DNA of 64,000 nt. It comes from CAMDPA01 sp964574325. Lineage in GTDB: Bacteria; Pseudomonadota; Alphaproteobacteria; Rhizobiales; Hyphomicrobiaceae. The stretch is taken from positions 36,208 to 100,207 of the forward strand of contig CAZNMY010000008.1 in assembly GCA_964574325.1 (NCBI GenBank), given 5' to 3'. Below are positions 17,397 to 26,179 of this stretch, in pieces. Position 1 is the first letter of the stretch, and each line of letters begins with the position of its first letter. The notes under the pieces were generated by a model that made no database searches, was not told where the DNA came from, and worked only from the letters and a program-made list of their open reading frames with translations. The translations under genes were made by a program, and so were the position numbers.

Positions 17397-18419
17397 TCAG
17401 CTCGCGTTGCTAACGGCGACGAGCTTTGCGAGCGCACGGGCGGCAGCCCCGCTGTCGATCGACTGGGCGGCGATGGTGACGCCGTCCGTCAGGGTCTCGG
17501 CCTTGCCGCCGACGATCATCGCCGCGCCGGCATTGAGCAACACGATGTCGCGGAACGGCCCCGGCATGCCGGCGAGCAGGTCGCGGATCGCCTGGGCGTT
17601 GAATTTGGCGTCGCCACCCTTCAGGTCCGAAAGCTTGGCCGGTGCGAGCCCAGCGTCGGCCGGGGTGACCTCGAACACGGTGACTTTGCCGTCCTTCAGC
17701 TCCGCGACATCCGTCGAGCCCGTAGTCGTCAGTTCGTCGAGACCGTCGTGGCCGTGGACGACCCAGACGTGCTCGGCGCCCAGATTGCGCAGCACGTGAG
17801 CGATCGGCTCGACCCAGTGCCAGGAGAACACGCCGACGATCTGGCGCTTGACGCCTGCCGGATTGCAGATCGGGCCGAGCAGGTTGAACACGGTGCGGAT
17901 GCCGAGTTCGCCTCGGATCGGCGCCCAGTGCTTCAACGCGGAATGATGGAGCGGGGCCCACATGAAGCCGACGCTGGCTTCCGCGATTTCGCGCTCGACT
18001 GCGGCAGGTGTCAGATCGACCTTGACGCCCAGCGCCGTCAGCACGTCCGAGGCGCCTGCCAGCGACGATACCGAGCGGTTGCCGTGCTTGGCGATCGGCA
18101 GGCCCGCGCCGGCACAGACGAGCGAAGCGCACGTCGAGACGTTGAAGGTGCCGTGGCCGTCTCCGCCGGTGCCGACGATATCGACCGCGCCGGCCGGTGC
18201 TGTCACCTTGAGCATCTTCTCGCGCATCAGCTTGGCCGCGCCCGTGATCTCCTCGACGGTCTCGCCGCGCACCCGTAGCGCCATCAGGAAGGCGCCCATC
18301 TGCGCGGGTGTGGCGACGCCCGACATCATGATCTCGAGCGCGGACTGCATTTCCTCGACCGTCAACGTCGCACCGGTCGCGACTTTGCCGATGATCTGTC
18401 GCAGGACGTTTGCTGGCAT
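17397..18419 (-). CDS. trpD: Anthranilate phosphoribosyltransferase TrpD
   Basis: 340 aa. It transfers phosphoribose from PRPP to anthranilate. Features: N-terminal helical domain (residues 1-70), PRPP loop GTGGDG (83-88), NVST (93-96), KHGNRSVSSLAG near 118, the KVDLTP segment, and RTVFNLLGPICNP. The gene lies between trpG (44 bp upstream) and trpC (103 bp downstream) on the minus strand, forming trpG-trpD-trpC-moaC-moeA. Length and motifs are normal. Confidence 0.97.
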   Translation of the reverse strand: MPANVLRQIIGKVATGATLTVEEMQSALEIMMSGVATPAQMGAFLMALRVRGETVEEITGAAKLMREKMLKVTAPAGAVDIVGTGGDGHGTFNVSTCASLVCAGAGLPIAKHGNRSVSSLAGASDVLTALGVKVDLTPAAVEREIAEASVGFMWAPLHHSALKHWAPIRGELGIRTVFNLLGPICNPAGVKRQIVGVFSWHWVEPIAHVLRNLGAEHVWVVHGHDGLDELTTTGSTDVAELKDGKVTVFEVTPADAGLAPAKLSDLKGGDAKFNAQAIRDLLAGMPGPFRDIVLLNAGAAMIVGGKAETLTDGVTIAAQSIDSGAAARALAKLVAVSNAS

Positions 18420-18462
18420 TTTCCGTTCCCTCAGGTGATGACGTATCGCGCGGCTCTCTCGA

Positions 18463-19071
18463 TCAGGCAGCCTTGGGCGCGACGTTGCGGCGGCGAGGCG
18501 TGAGACCCGCGAGACGCAGAAAGTTGGCGAGCAGGTCGTGCCCGTGCTCGGAGGCGATGCTTTCGGGATGGAACTGCAGGCCGTGGACGGGGTGGCGCTT
18601 GTGCGAGAGGCCCATGATCAGCCCGTCGGACGTTTCCGCCGTAACCTCGAGGTCGGCCGGCAGGCTCGTGCGCTCGACGATCAGCGAGTGATAGCGGGTT
18701 ACCTCGATGCGCGGCGGCAGGTCGGCGAACAGGCCCTTGCCTTTGTTACGCACCGTCGAGACCTTGCCGTGCATCGGCTCGGCCGCGCGAATGACCCTGC
18801 CGCCGTAGGCTTGCCCGATGGTCTGATGACCCAGGCAAACGCCGAGCAGCGGGATCTTCGGGCCGGCTCTGGCGACGAGATCGAGGCAGATGCCGGCCTC
18901 CGTCGGCGTGCACGGTCCCGGCGAGAGCACGATCGCCTTCGGCTTCATCGCCAGCGCCTCGTCGACGGTCAGTGCATCGTTGCGCCGCACCTCACACGCA
19001 GCGCCCAACTCCCCCAGGAAGTGGACGAGGTTGTAGGTGAAGCTGTCGTAGTTATCGATCAGGAGGAGCAT
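18463..19071 (-). CDS. trpG: Anthranilate synthase glutamine amidotransferase subunit TrpG
   Basis: 202 aa class-I amidotransferase that supplies ammonia from glutamine to TrpE. Features: LLLIDNYDSFTYNLV start, oxyanion motif LSPGPCTP (about 49-57), nucleophile Cys79 in GVCLGHQ, and the His/Glu of QFHPES near the C-terminus. The ATG at 19071 is chosen because this is the canonical N-terminus; an extension to 19347 reads into non-conserved sequence. CTCCTCCT-type complement (AGGAGGAG) overlaps the start region. trpE is not in the window. The protein could also serve folate synthesis (PabA activity). Confidence 0.95.
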   Translation of the reverse strand: MLLLIDNYDSFTYNLVHFLGELGAACEVRRNDALTVDEALAMKPKAIVLSPGPCTPTEAGICLDLVARAGPKIPLLGVCLGHQTIGQAYGGRVIRAAEPMHGKVSTVRNKGKGLFADLPPRIEVTRYHSLIVERTSLPADLEVTAETSDGLIMGLSHKRHPVHGLQFHPESIASEHGHDLLANFLRLAGLTPRRRNVAPKAA

Positions 19072-19600
19072 CGGCGATTGGACCGGTTGGAAGGCGGCGA
19101 GACCGGCGCGGTGCGCGGGGCAGGAGGGGGCCGATACCGGCACTGGCGCCGATTTCAACTCCGACACCGATGGGATAACCGCCGCCCGGGCCAAGTCAAC
19201 TCCACCTGTCTGCACTCGGGGCTCGGGCCGCGTTGATCCGGACAATGGCAGCCGGGACCAAGGCGGCACGTGTGATGACTTCGCGCACGACGGATCTGCA
19301 GCGCAATCAGGTGTGCGAAATATGTGACACCGACACGGTCGCCGCACTGAACTCTGTCGATCGGCATGGAACGAACCTCTGGTCAGTCCGTTGTTCCGTC
19401 GGCGCGCAGCGGGGCGCGTCTGCGGGCGTGAGCCCGATCGCCCGGTGAGGACTGCAGGTCTTTGCCGGGCGATTGTCGTTGCGCCGCAGGGCGCATCGGT
19501 CCGCTTGCAGCGCTGTGATCCTGCTGGCCTCGGGGAACCGGACCGGGCTAGTATTCTCGCGCATCTGCCCAGTCAGCGAAGCAGGACAGCGGGAGGAACG
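19072..19600. other. Gene-free stretch upstream of trpG and the TPP pair
   Basis: 529 bp between divergent genes. I see no convincing ORF. It should hold the promoters for the trpG operon (minus) and the TPP-decarboxylase pair (plus). A perfect 9-bp inverted repeat, ATCGCCCGG at 19437-19445 and CCGGGCGAT at 19465-19473, could form a stem with a 19-nt loop about 130 bp before the plus-strand gene. No Trp leader peptide or attenuator is apparent for trpG. Confidence 0.5.
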
Positions 19601-20158
19601 ATGAGCGAGGCAGCGAATGCCGTGGCGCCGATGCCGTCATATCGAGACGCGTCGTCGCGTGTCCTGAGCGGGGCGGCGATCATCAGCGCGGTGAAGGAGG
19701 CGGGCGTCGAGTACGTGCTCTCGGTGCCCGATCTGCACACCAGCGAGGGTATTCTGAAGCGGGTTGCCGCCGACAAGGACCTGAAGCTCGTCCGGGTCTG
19801 CAAGGAGGACGAGACGATCGGGATTTCCGCGGGGCTTTCGTTCGGAAACAAGCGGGCGCTGGTGCTGATCCAGTACACCGGCTTCCTCTACGCCATGAAC
19901 GCGATCCGCGGGGTCGCATGCGAGAACAGGATGCCGATCGTGATGATGATCGGCCTGCTCACCAAGGAACCCGACGTGGCGCCGCGTCAGTCGAAGCGCT
20001 TCGGCGTCCGCATCACCGAGCCTGTCATCGACGTGCTCGGCATCGAGCAGCATTACATCGACACCGACGAGGACATCCACAAGATCGCGCCCGCGATCGA
20101 GAAGGCCTATGCGACCTCGACGCCCGTGGCCTTGGTGATCGGACGGAGGCCCATCTGA
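19601..20158 (+). CDS. TPP-dependent decarboxylase, alpha (PYR-domain) subunit
   Basis: 185 aa, matching the small pyrimidine-binding subunit of split decarboxylases such as sulfopyruvate decarboxylase (ComD) or phosphonopyruvate decarboxylase. Features: GVEYVLSVPDLHTSEGIL, the conserved Glu in VCKEDETIGISAGLSFGNKRALVLIQYTG, needed to activate TPP, and the closing ATSTPVALVIG. It pairs with the beta subunit encoded next, the stop and start sharing one base (TGATG). GGGAGGA lies 3-9 bases before the start. The substrate is a 2-oxoacid of unknown kind. An upstream in-frame extension is not conserved-looking. Confidence 0.82.
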   Translation: MSEAANAVAPMPSYRDASSRVLSGAAIISAVKEAGVEYVLSVPDLHTSEGILKRVAADKDLKLVRVCKEDETIGISAGLSFGNKRALVLIQYTGFLYAMNAIRGVACENRMPIVMMIGLLTKEPDVAPRQSKRFGVRITEPVIDVLGIEQHYIDTDEDIHKIAPAIEKAYATSTPVALVIGRRPI

Positions 20159-20739
20159 TGACAGGGATGATGAAACGCGCCGACGTGATGACGGCGCTGA
20201 AGAAGCAGATCACCAACGAGATCGTCGTGTCGACCTACTCGTGCGCGCTCGACTGGATCGCGCTGGGCGAGCGCGACCTCAACTATTTCTCGCACGGCGC
20301 GATGGGGCTGGCGTCGAGCCACGGCCTCGGGCTGGCGCTCGCGCGGCCGGAGCGCAAGGTCGTCGTGCTCGACGGTGACGGCAGTCTCTTGATGAACCTC
20401 GGCACGCTCGTCTCGATCGCGGGACAGGCGCCCAGGAACCTCATCCTGCTCTGCTTTCAGAACGATGCCTACGAGGCGAACGGCGGCCATCCGATCCCGC
20501 AGGCGAACACGGTGGACTTCCCGGGTATCGCACGGTCGGCTGGCATTCCGAATTCGTCGTCGATTCAGGATATCGCAGAATTCGAGCGGCGTTTGCCGGA
20601 TATCCTGAAGGCCGAAGGGCCGGTGTTCGTGAACTTGCACATCGCCCAGGGGCCGTCACGGGCCGGTGGGGGCTACGAGCACCTCTACACCGAGGCGCGC
20701 CGCCAGCGCCTCCGCGATGCGTTGGCGCGCGGCGGTTGA
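20158..20739 (+). CDS. TPP-dependent decarboxylase, beta (PP-domain) subunit
   Basis: 193 aa diphosphate-binding half of the split enzyme, ComE-like. The TPP/Mg motif is GDGSLLMNLGTL followed about 25 residues on by the Asn of FQNDAYEANGG; HGAMGLASSHGLGLAL precedes it. It should bind TPP at the interface with the PYR subunit encoded directly upstream. The start is fixed by the TGATG junction; MTGMMKRADVM offers nearby alternative Met codons. Without comA, comB or comC beside it a coenzyme M role is not supported; a general oxoacid decarboxylase is more likely. Confidence 0.82.
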   Translation: MTGMMKRADVMTALKKQITNEIVVSTYSCALDWIALGERDLNYFSHGAMGLASSHGLGLALARPERKVVVLDGDGSLLMNLGTLVSIAGQAPRNLILLCFQNDAYEANGGHPIPQANTVDFPGIARSAGIPNSSSIQDIAEFERRLPDILKAEGPVFVNLHIAQGPSRAGGGYEHLYTEARRQRLRDALARGG

Positions 20740-20815
20740 GGCGACCACACCTCCCCGGCCCCGACCCTCGGCAGGCCGGTGAGAGGGGCAGAAGCACAGT
20801 GTTGCCGGCGTTGTC

Positions 20816-20842
20816 GGGGTCAGACCCTGCGGGGCTGACCCC
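20816..20842. repeat. 27-bp palindromic repeat, copy 2
   Basis: GGGGTCAGACCC and GGGGCTGACCCC arms around a TGC-like centre; one arm position differs from the perfect palindrome (G for T). Intergenic, 77 bp after the TPP beta-subunit stop. Confidence 0.88.
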
Positions 20843-20867
20843 ACGCACCACGTTTCCAGGGCAGCTT

Positions 20868-20894
20868 GGGGTCAGACCCGCAGGGTCTGACCCC
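20868..20894. repeat. 27-bp palindromic repeat, copy 3
   Basis: Perfect arms GGGGTCAGACCC and GGGTCTGACCCC around GCA. Only 25 bp separate it from copy 2, so the pair could act together as one larger structure. Confidence 0.9.
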
Positions 20895-21060
20895 GGTCAG
20901 GTCGCATCGGGTCAGCTATGTCGTTGCAGGCGTCCATTGATGGAGTGGGATGCGCGGGGGATGCGGCGGCCGCCGTGGGGGTTTGAGATGATGGCCAACC
21001 CTGGCTATACGGTGGGGGCATAGCGCACCGCGTCCCAGCCACCCTCCCCGAGAGCATCCC

Positions 21061-23415
21061 ATGAGCGACGGTAACGACATCGAAGCGATAGCCCTCCAGA
21101 AGTTCGCGATCGGCCAACCCGTGCGCCGCATGGAGGACCAGACGCTGGTCCGTGGGCAGGGACAGTACACCGACGACGTCGATCTCCCCGGCCAGGTCTA
21201 TGCTGCGTTCGTGCGCTCGCAGGTCGCGCACGGGCGGATCGCCGGAATCGACCAGGGGGCCGCCCGTGCCATGCCCGGCGTACTCGCGATCTATACCGGT
21301 GCCGATCTCGCGAAGATGGGGTACGGCGGTCTGACTTCGCGCCTGCCGCTCAAGAGCCGCGACGGCTCGCCGCTCAAGAACCCGGAGCGGGCGGTGTTGC
21401 CGACGGACAAGGTGCGCTACGTCGGCGATCCCGTCGCGTGTGTGATCGCAACCAGCGTGAGCGAGGCCGAGGCTGCGGCGGAAGCGGTCGAGGTGGATAT
21501 CGAAACGCTTCCGGCCGTGGTGGACATGCGAACGGCCGACAAGGCCGGCGCCGACGTATGGGACGCGGTGCCCGGCAACGTCGCGCTCGATTATCTGTTC
21601 GGTGATCCCGACAAGGTCGCCGCAGCCTTTGCCCAGGCCGCACACGTGACGCGGCTGGAAATGGAGAACCAGCGCGTTGTCGTCTGCGCGATGGAGCCGC
21701 GCAGTTGTGTCGCCGCTCATGACGGGGAGAGTGGCCGTTTCACGCTCTATTCGCCGACCCAGAGCGTGATGGGGTCGAAGGCCAACGCCGCGGGGCTGAT
21801 GAAGGTGGCGCCCGACAAGGTCCGGTTCGTCGCCACCAATGTCGGTGGGTCGTTCGGAATGAAGGCCGCCGTATTTCCCGAGTACGTCTGCGCGTTGCAC
21901 GCCGCTCGCGACCTCGGCAAGCCCGTGAAGTGGACGGACACCCGCAGCAACAGCTTCCTGTCCGACCACCACGGCCGCGCGCAGGCTTTCACCGGAGAGC
22001 TGGCACTCGACAAAGAAGGCCGCATTCTCGCGCTGCGTCTCACCGGACATGGCGATCTCGGCGCGTATCTCACGAACTTCGGCCCGCAGCTTTCGACATT
22101 CAATGTCGTCAAGCATGTCGCGAGCGTCTACCGCACGCCGTTGCTGGAGGTATCGACACGCTGCGTGTTCACCAACACGGTGCCGGTGACGGCCTATCGC
22201 GGCGCGGGGCGCGGCGAGGGCAACTACTACATGGAGCGGCTGATCGATACCGCCGCGCACGAGATGGGGATCGATCCCGCCGAGATCCGCCGTCGCAATC
22301 TCGTCGAGGCGAGCGAGATGCCGTTCAAGTCCGTATCTGGCTCCGTCTATGACTGCGGCGACTTTCCGGCCCAACTCGAGAAGGCGCTGGCAGAAGCGGA
22401 CTGGAGCGGCTTTCCCGCACGCCAGAAGGCCAGTGCGGCGAAAGGTATGCTGCGCGGGCGCGGCATCGGGCAGTTTCTCGAAGCCACCGCGCCGGTGCAG
22501 AAGGAGCAGGGCTCCATTCACTTCGAGCAGGACGGCTCGGTCACGCTCTACACCGGTACGCACGATCATGGGCAGGGCCACGGTACGACGTTCGCCCAGG
22601 TCGTCGGGTCTCAGCTCGGTTTGCCGTTCGAGAAGATCCGTATCGTCCAGACCGACAGCGACCGGCTGATGTCGGGCGGCGGCACGGGTGGGTCGAAGTC
22701 GATCATGGCGAGCGGAACCGCGCTGTTCGAGGCCGGCACGCGCGTGATCGACAAAGCCAAGCTCGCAGCATCGTTCATTCTGGAAGCCAGCGTAGGCGAT
22801 ATTCAATTCAAAGGCGGACGCCTCTCGATCGTCGGCACGGACCGGGGCGTTTCTCTGCTCGACCTCGCCCGGAAGATCGCGTCGCATCCCGCCCTGCCTG
22901 CGGATTGCCCGGCGTCGCTGAATGTCGATTACGTCCACGATTCGGCGCCGGCCACGTTTCCCAACGGTTGCCATATCGCCGAGGTCGAGATCGATCCCGA
23001 TACCGGCATCATCCATATCGACCGCTACACGATGGTCGGCGACTTCGGCACCCTGGTGAACCCGCTGATCGTCGAGGGCCAGTTGCGCGGTGGCGTGGTG
23101 CAAGGGCTCGGCCAGTGCCTGATGGAAGCCGCGCGCTACGACGACGAGGGGCAGCTGCTTTCCGGCTCGTTCATGGACTATGCCATGCCGCGTGCCGCCG
23201 ATGCGCCGGTCATGCGCTATGCCGATCTGCCGGTGTTGACGAAAACGAACCCGCTCGGCGTCAAGGGCTGCGGTGAGGCTGGCGCTTCCGGCGGGCTGCC
23301 CTCGATCATGAATGCGATCGTCGATGCGCTGTCGCCTTACGGCGTCAAGCACATGGAGATGCCGGCGACGCCCGAGAAGGTCTGGCGGGCGATCCGAGGC
23401 GGCAAGGCCGCCTGA
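21061..23415 (+). CDS. Molybdenum hydroxylase large (molybdopterin-binding) subunit
   Basis: 784 aa, xanthine dehydrogenase/CoxL family catalytic subunit. The N-terminal aldehyde-oxidase a/b hammerhead domain is about residues 20-135; the Mo-binding domain carries VGGSFGMKAAVFPE, the loop AYRGAGR (378-384), the GTHDHGQGHGT region and catalytic Glu739 in KGCGEAGAS. AYRGAGR is the form-II CoxL signature, not the AYRCSFR of true aerobic CO dehydrogenase, so the enzyme probably hydroxylates an aldehyde or N-heterocycle. Iron-sulfur and FAD subunits are not adjacent; those at 2059-3449 are the likely partners (inference). Confidence 0.93.
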   Translation: MSDGNDIEAIALQKFAIGQPVRRMEDQTLVRGQGQYTDDVDLPGQVYAAFVRSQVAHGRIAGIDQGAARAMPGVLAIYTGADLAKMGYGGLTSRLPLKSRDGSPLKNPERAVLPTDKVRYVGDPVACVIATSVSEAEAAAEAVEVDIETLPAVVDMRTADKAGADVWDAVPGNVALDYLFGDPDKVAAAFAQAAHVTRLEMENQRVVVCAMEPRSCVAAHDGESGRFTLYSPTQSVMGSKANAAGLMKVAPDKVRFVATNVGGSFGMKAAVFPEYVCALHAARDLGKPVKWTDTRSNSFLSDHHGRAQAFTGELALDKEGRILALRLTGHGDLGAYLTNFGPQLSTFNVVKHVASVYRTPLLEVSTRCVFTNTVPVTAYRGAGRGEGNYYMERLIDTAAHEMGIDPAEIRRRNLVEASEMPFKSVSGSVYDCGDFPAQLEKALAEADWSGFPARQKASAAKGMLRGRGIGQFLEATAPVQKEQGSIHFEQDGSVTLYTGTHDHGQGHGTTFAQVVGSQLGLPFEKIRIVQTDSDRLMSGGGTGGSKSIMASGTALFEAGTRVIDKAKLAASFILEASVGDIQFKGGRLSIVGTDRGVSLLDLARKIASHPALPADCPASLNVDYVHDSAPATFPNGCHIAEVEIDPDTGIIHIDRYTMVGDFGTLVNPLIVEGQLRGGVVQGLGQCLMEAARYDDEGQLLSGSFMDYAMPRAADAPVMRYADLPVLTKTNPLGVKGCGEAGASGGLPSIMNAIVDALSPYGVKHMEMPATPEKVWRAIRGGKAA

Positions 23416-23585
23416 AGCGGGGGCGCACCCGCCGGGTTCGACGATCGCCGCGCTTTACGAACCCCGGACTCGGGGCGTAAACACGCGGGGCCGAAACCGC
23501 CCGCCTATGCAACCTGGCGGTGCAATTTCGGCGGCCCCCTGCCGACACCGTGCCGGCACCCGCTCTTCAACCAACGAGATGAGCC

Positions 23586-24836
23586 GTGATCGAGGAATTC
23601 CACCGCATCAAGCGCCTGCCGCCCTACGTTTTCGCCGAGGTCAACCGGTTGAAAGCGCAGGCCCGAGCTCGCGGGGCGGACATCATCGATCTCGGCATGG
23701 GCAATCCGGACATGGATACGCCCAAGCACATCGTCGACAAGCTGATCGAGACGGTGCAGCGGCCGCGCACCCACCGCTATTCCGCGTCGAAGGGCATTCC
23801 CGGTCTGCGCAAGGCGCAGGCGGCTTATTACGCGCGCCGGTTCGGCGTGAAGGTCGATCCGGAAACGCAGGTCGTGGCGACGCTCGGGTCGAAGGAGGGC
23901 TTCGCCAACATGGCGCAAGCGATCTGCGCGCCGGGCGACGTGGTGATCTGTCCGAACCCGACTTATCCGATCCACGAGTTCGGCTTCATCATCTCGGGTG
24001 GCGCGATCCGCCATGTCGAGGCTTCCAACGACGACAAGTTCCTGTCGGCGGTGTCGCGGGCCGTGAAGCACTCGATCCCCAAGCCGATCGCGATGATCCT
24101 GTCTTATCCGTCGAACCCGACGGCGATGACGGCGAGCCTCGATTTCTACAAGGAGGCGGTGCAGCTCGCCAAGAAGCTCGATATCATCATCCTGTCGGAC
24201 GTGGCCTATTCGGAGCTCTATTTCGACGAGAACGATCCGCCGCCGTCGGTGCTCCAGGTGCCCGGCGCGATCGACATCACGGTCGAGTTCACGTCGCTGT
24301 CGAAGACCTACAACATGCCGGGCTGGCGCATGGGATTCGCGGTCGGCAACGACCGGTTGATCGCGGCGCTCGCGCGGGTGAAATCGTATCTCGACTACGG
24401 CGCGTTCACGCCGATCCAGGTCGCGGCGGCGGCAGCCCTCAACGGGCCGCAGGACTGCGTCGACGAGATGCGCAGGATCTACAAGACCAGGCGCGATGTG
24501 CTGGTGAAGAGCTTTGCCCAGGCCGGCTTCGACGTGCCATCGCCGCCCGCCAGCATGTTCGCGTGGGCGCCGATCCCCGAGCAGTTCCGCGCGCTGGGCT
24601 CTGTCGAGTTTTCGAAACTGCTGATCGAGAAGGCGGACGTCGCGGTGTCGCCGGGTACTGGCTTCGGCGAATACGGCGAGGGCTTCGTCCGGATCGCTCT
24701 CGTGGAGAACGAGCATCGTATCCGGCAGGCCGCACGCAACATCAAGCGGTTCCTGTCGGCGGGCACGGGCAGCATGCACAATGTCCTGGAAGGCAGCGGT
24801 GAGGAGCCGGGTTCGGCTGCCGGGTCGGCGGCATGA
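23586..24836 (+). CDS. Class I/II aminotransferase (AlaC / LL-DAP-aminotransferase-like)
   Basis: 416 aa PLP aminotransferase starting with GTG. Features: LGMGNPDMDTP, HRYSASKGIPGLR, SNPTAMTA-containing strand, SDVAYSELYFD, and PLP lysine Lys240 in SLSKTYNMPGWRMGF. In Hyphomicrobiales this gene stands just before hom and glpX and is usually annotated as alanine or LL-diaminopimelate aminotransferase; which substrate applies cannot be told from sequence. The stop overlaps the hom start by 4 bases (ATGA), so the two are coupled. Confidence 0.9.
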   Translation: MIEEFHRIKRLPPYVFAEVNRLKAQARARGADIIDLGMGNPDMDTPKHIVDKLIETVQRPRTHRYSASKGIPGLRKAQAAYYARRFGVKVDPETQVVATLGSKEGFANMAQAICAPGDVVICPNPTYPIHEFGFIISGGAIRHVEASNDDKFLSAVSRAVKHSIPKPIAMILSYPSNPTAMTASLDFYKEAVQLAKKLDIIILSDVAYSELYFDENDPPPSVLQVPGAIDITVEFTSLSKTYNMPGWRMGFAVGNDRLIAALARVKSYLDYGAFTPIQVAAAAALNGPQDCVDEMRRIYKTRRDVLVKSFAQAGFDVPSPPASMFAWAPIPEQFRALGSVEFSKLLIEKADVAVSPGTGFGEYGEGFVRIALVENEHRIRQAARNIKRFLSAGTGSMHNVLEGSGEEPGSAAGSAA

Positions 24837-26167
24837 GCGGGCAATCGAAGCCGTTGCGGATCGGCATCGCGGGTCTCGGCACGGTCGGGGCTGCGGTGCT
24901 GGGCAATCTCCAGCAGAATGCGGACCGGTTCGCCGACATTCTGGGCCGGCGCATCGAGGTGACGGGCGTCAGCGCTCGCTCGCGGGCGAAGAAGCGCGGT
25001 GTCTCCGTCGATAATCTGCGTTGGTTCGAAGATGCGGCCGAGCTTGCCGTGTCGACCGATATCGACGCTTTCGTCGAGCTGATCGGCGGTTCGGAAGGCG
25101 CTGCCCGGGCCGCGGTGACCGCAGCGCTCGGCGCGGGCAAGCACGTCGTGACCGCCAACAAGGCGCTGCTCGCCTATCATGGCTTCGAGCTGGCCAGGCT
25201 GGCCGAGGCAAAGGGCGTCGCGCTGTTGTTCGAAGCGTCCGTCGCGGGTGGCATTCCCGTCATCAAGACGCTGCGCGAGGGCTTGATCGGCAACGAGATC
25301 AAGCGCGTCTACGGCATCCTCAACGGCACCTGCAACTACATCCTGACCAAAATGCAGGACGAGGGTAGCTCGTTCGATGCGGCTCTGGCGGAGGCGCAGG
25401 CGCTGGGTTACGCGGAGGCCGATCCGACGTTCGACATCGGCGGGATGGATGCGGCGCACAAGCTGGCGCTGCTGACGTGTCTCGCGTTCGGCACGAGGAT
25501 TTCGATCGACGAGATCCACTGCGAGGGCATCGAGCACATCCGCCGCGCGGACATCGAGGCAGCGGACGAACTGGGCTACCACATCAAGCTGCTCGGCGTC
25601 GCGCAGCGGACCGAGTCGGGGATCGAAGCGCGGGTCAATCCGGTTCTGGTCCCGAAAGATTCGGCGATCGGCGAGGTCTCGGGCGTGACGAATGCGATCG
25701 AGATCGAGGGCGATTTCGTCGGCGATCTGCTGCTGGTCGGGCCTGGTGCCGGCGCGCGGGCGACGGCGTCGTCGGTGATCTCGGACATCGTCGAAGTCGC
25801 ACGCGGTGATTGCCTCAAGCCGTTCATCGTTCCAGCCGCGATGCTGAAGCCGCACAAGAAGGCGACGCTCGGCGCGCATCGTGGTGCGTACTACGTTCGT
25901 CTTCTGGTGCACGATCGGCCCGGCGCGATGGCGTCGATCGCGGGGCGCATGGCCGAGCACGAGGTTTCGCTGGAAAGCATCGTGCAACGGCGGCCGCGCA
26001 AGGCCGACCCGGCAGCCGCGCCCAAAGCCAACTCCAGCAACACGATGCAACTCGTCCTCATCACGCACGATACCGTGGAGGCGTCGATCCGCCGTGCGCT
26101 CGAGTTGATCGAGCAGGACGGCAAGATCGCCGGCCGCGCGCAGATGATCCGCATCGAGAAGCTTTAG
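24833..26167 (+). CDS. hom: Homoserine dehydrogenase
   Basis: 444 aa monofunctional homoserine dehydrogenase with C-terminal ACT domain, normal length. It reduces aspartate-semialdehyde to homoserine for threonine and methionine. Features: NAD(P) fold GIAGLGTVGAAVLG, VVTANKALLAYHG, EASVAGGIPVIKTLREGL, NGTCNYILTKM, EAQALGYAEADPTFDIGGMDAAHKLA, and the ACT regulatory domain from about residue 355 (YYVRLLVHDRPGAMASIA), which probably senses threonine. In relatives glpX follows directly; here two unknown minus-strand genes intervene. Confidence 0.96.
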   Translation: MSGQSKPLRIGIAGLGTVGAAVLGNLQQNADRFADILGRRIEVTGVSARSRAKKRGVSVDNLRWFEDAAELAVSTDIDAFVELIGGSEGAARAAVTAALGAGKHVVTANKALLAYHGFELARLAEAKGVALLFEASVAGGIPVIKTLREGLIGNEIKRVYGILNGTCNYILTKMQDEGSSFDAALAEAQALGYAEADPTFDIGGMDAAHKLALLTCLAFGTRISIDEIHCEGIEHIRRADIEAADELGYHIKLLGVAQRTESGIEARVNPVLVPKDSAIGEVSGVTNAIEIEGDFVGDLLLVGPGAGARATASSVISDIVEVARGDCLKPFIVPAAMLKPHKKATLGAHRGAYYVRLLVHDRPGAMASIAGRMAEHEVSLESIVQRRPRKADPAAAPKANSSNTMQLVLITHDTVEASIRRALELIEQDGKIAGRAQMIRIEKL

Positions 26168-26179
26168 GTTTCCTTAGCG

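Larger units (their letters stand above)
20740..21060. other. Intergenic stretch carrying two palindromic repeats
   Basis: 321 bp between the TPP pair and the molybdopterin-subunit gene, both on plus. It holds two copies of the 27-bp palindrome, 52 bp apart start to start, and no convincing ORF. The last 20 bases before 21061 (CCCTCCCCGAGAGCATCCC) give only a weak ribosome-binding site. Confidence 0.55.

Noticed and set aside
19072..19347. N-terminal extension of TrpG or a trp leader peptide
   Set aside because: The open frame upstream is not conserved-looking and has no Trp-codon run or attenuator stems.
20816..20894. CRISPR array or transposon ends
   Set aside because: Only two palindromes 25 bp apart, no regular spacers, no cas or transposase genes.
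20872..23352. 826-codon open frame on the minus strand opposite the molybdopterin subunit
   Set aside because: Antisense shadow of a clear real gene in GC-rich DNA; Arg/His/Asp-rich composition, no domain.
21061..23415. Aerobic carbon monoxide dehydrogenase large subunit
   Set aside because: The active-site loop is AYRGAGR, not the AYRCSFR of true CO dehydrogenase.
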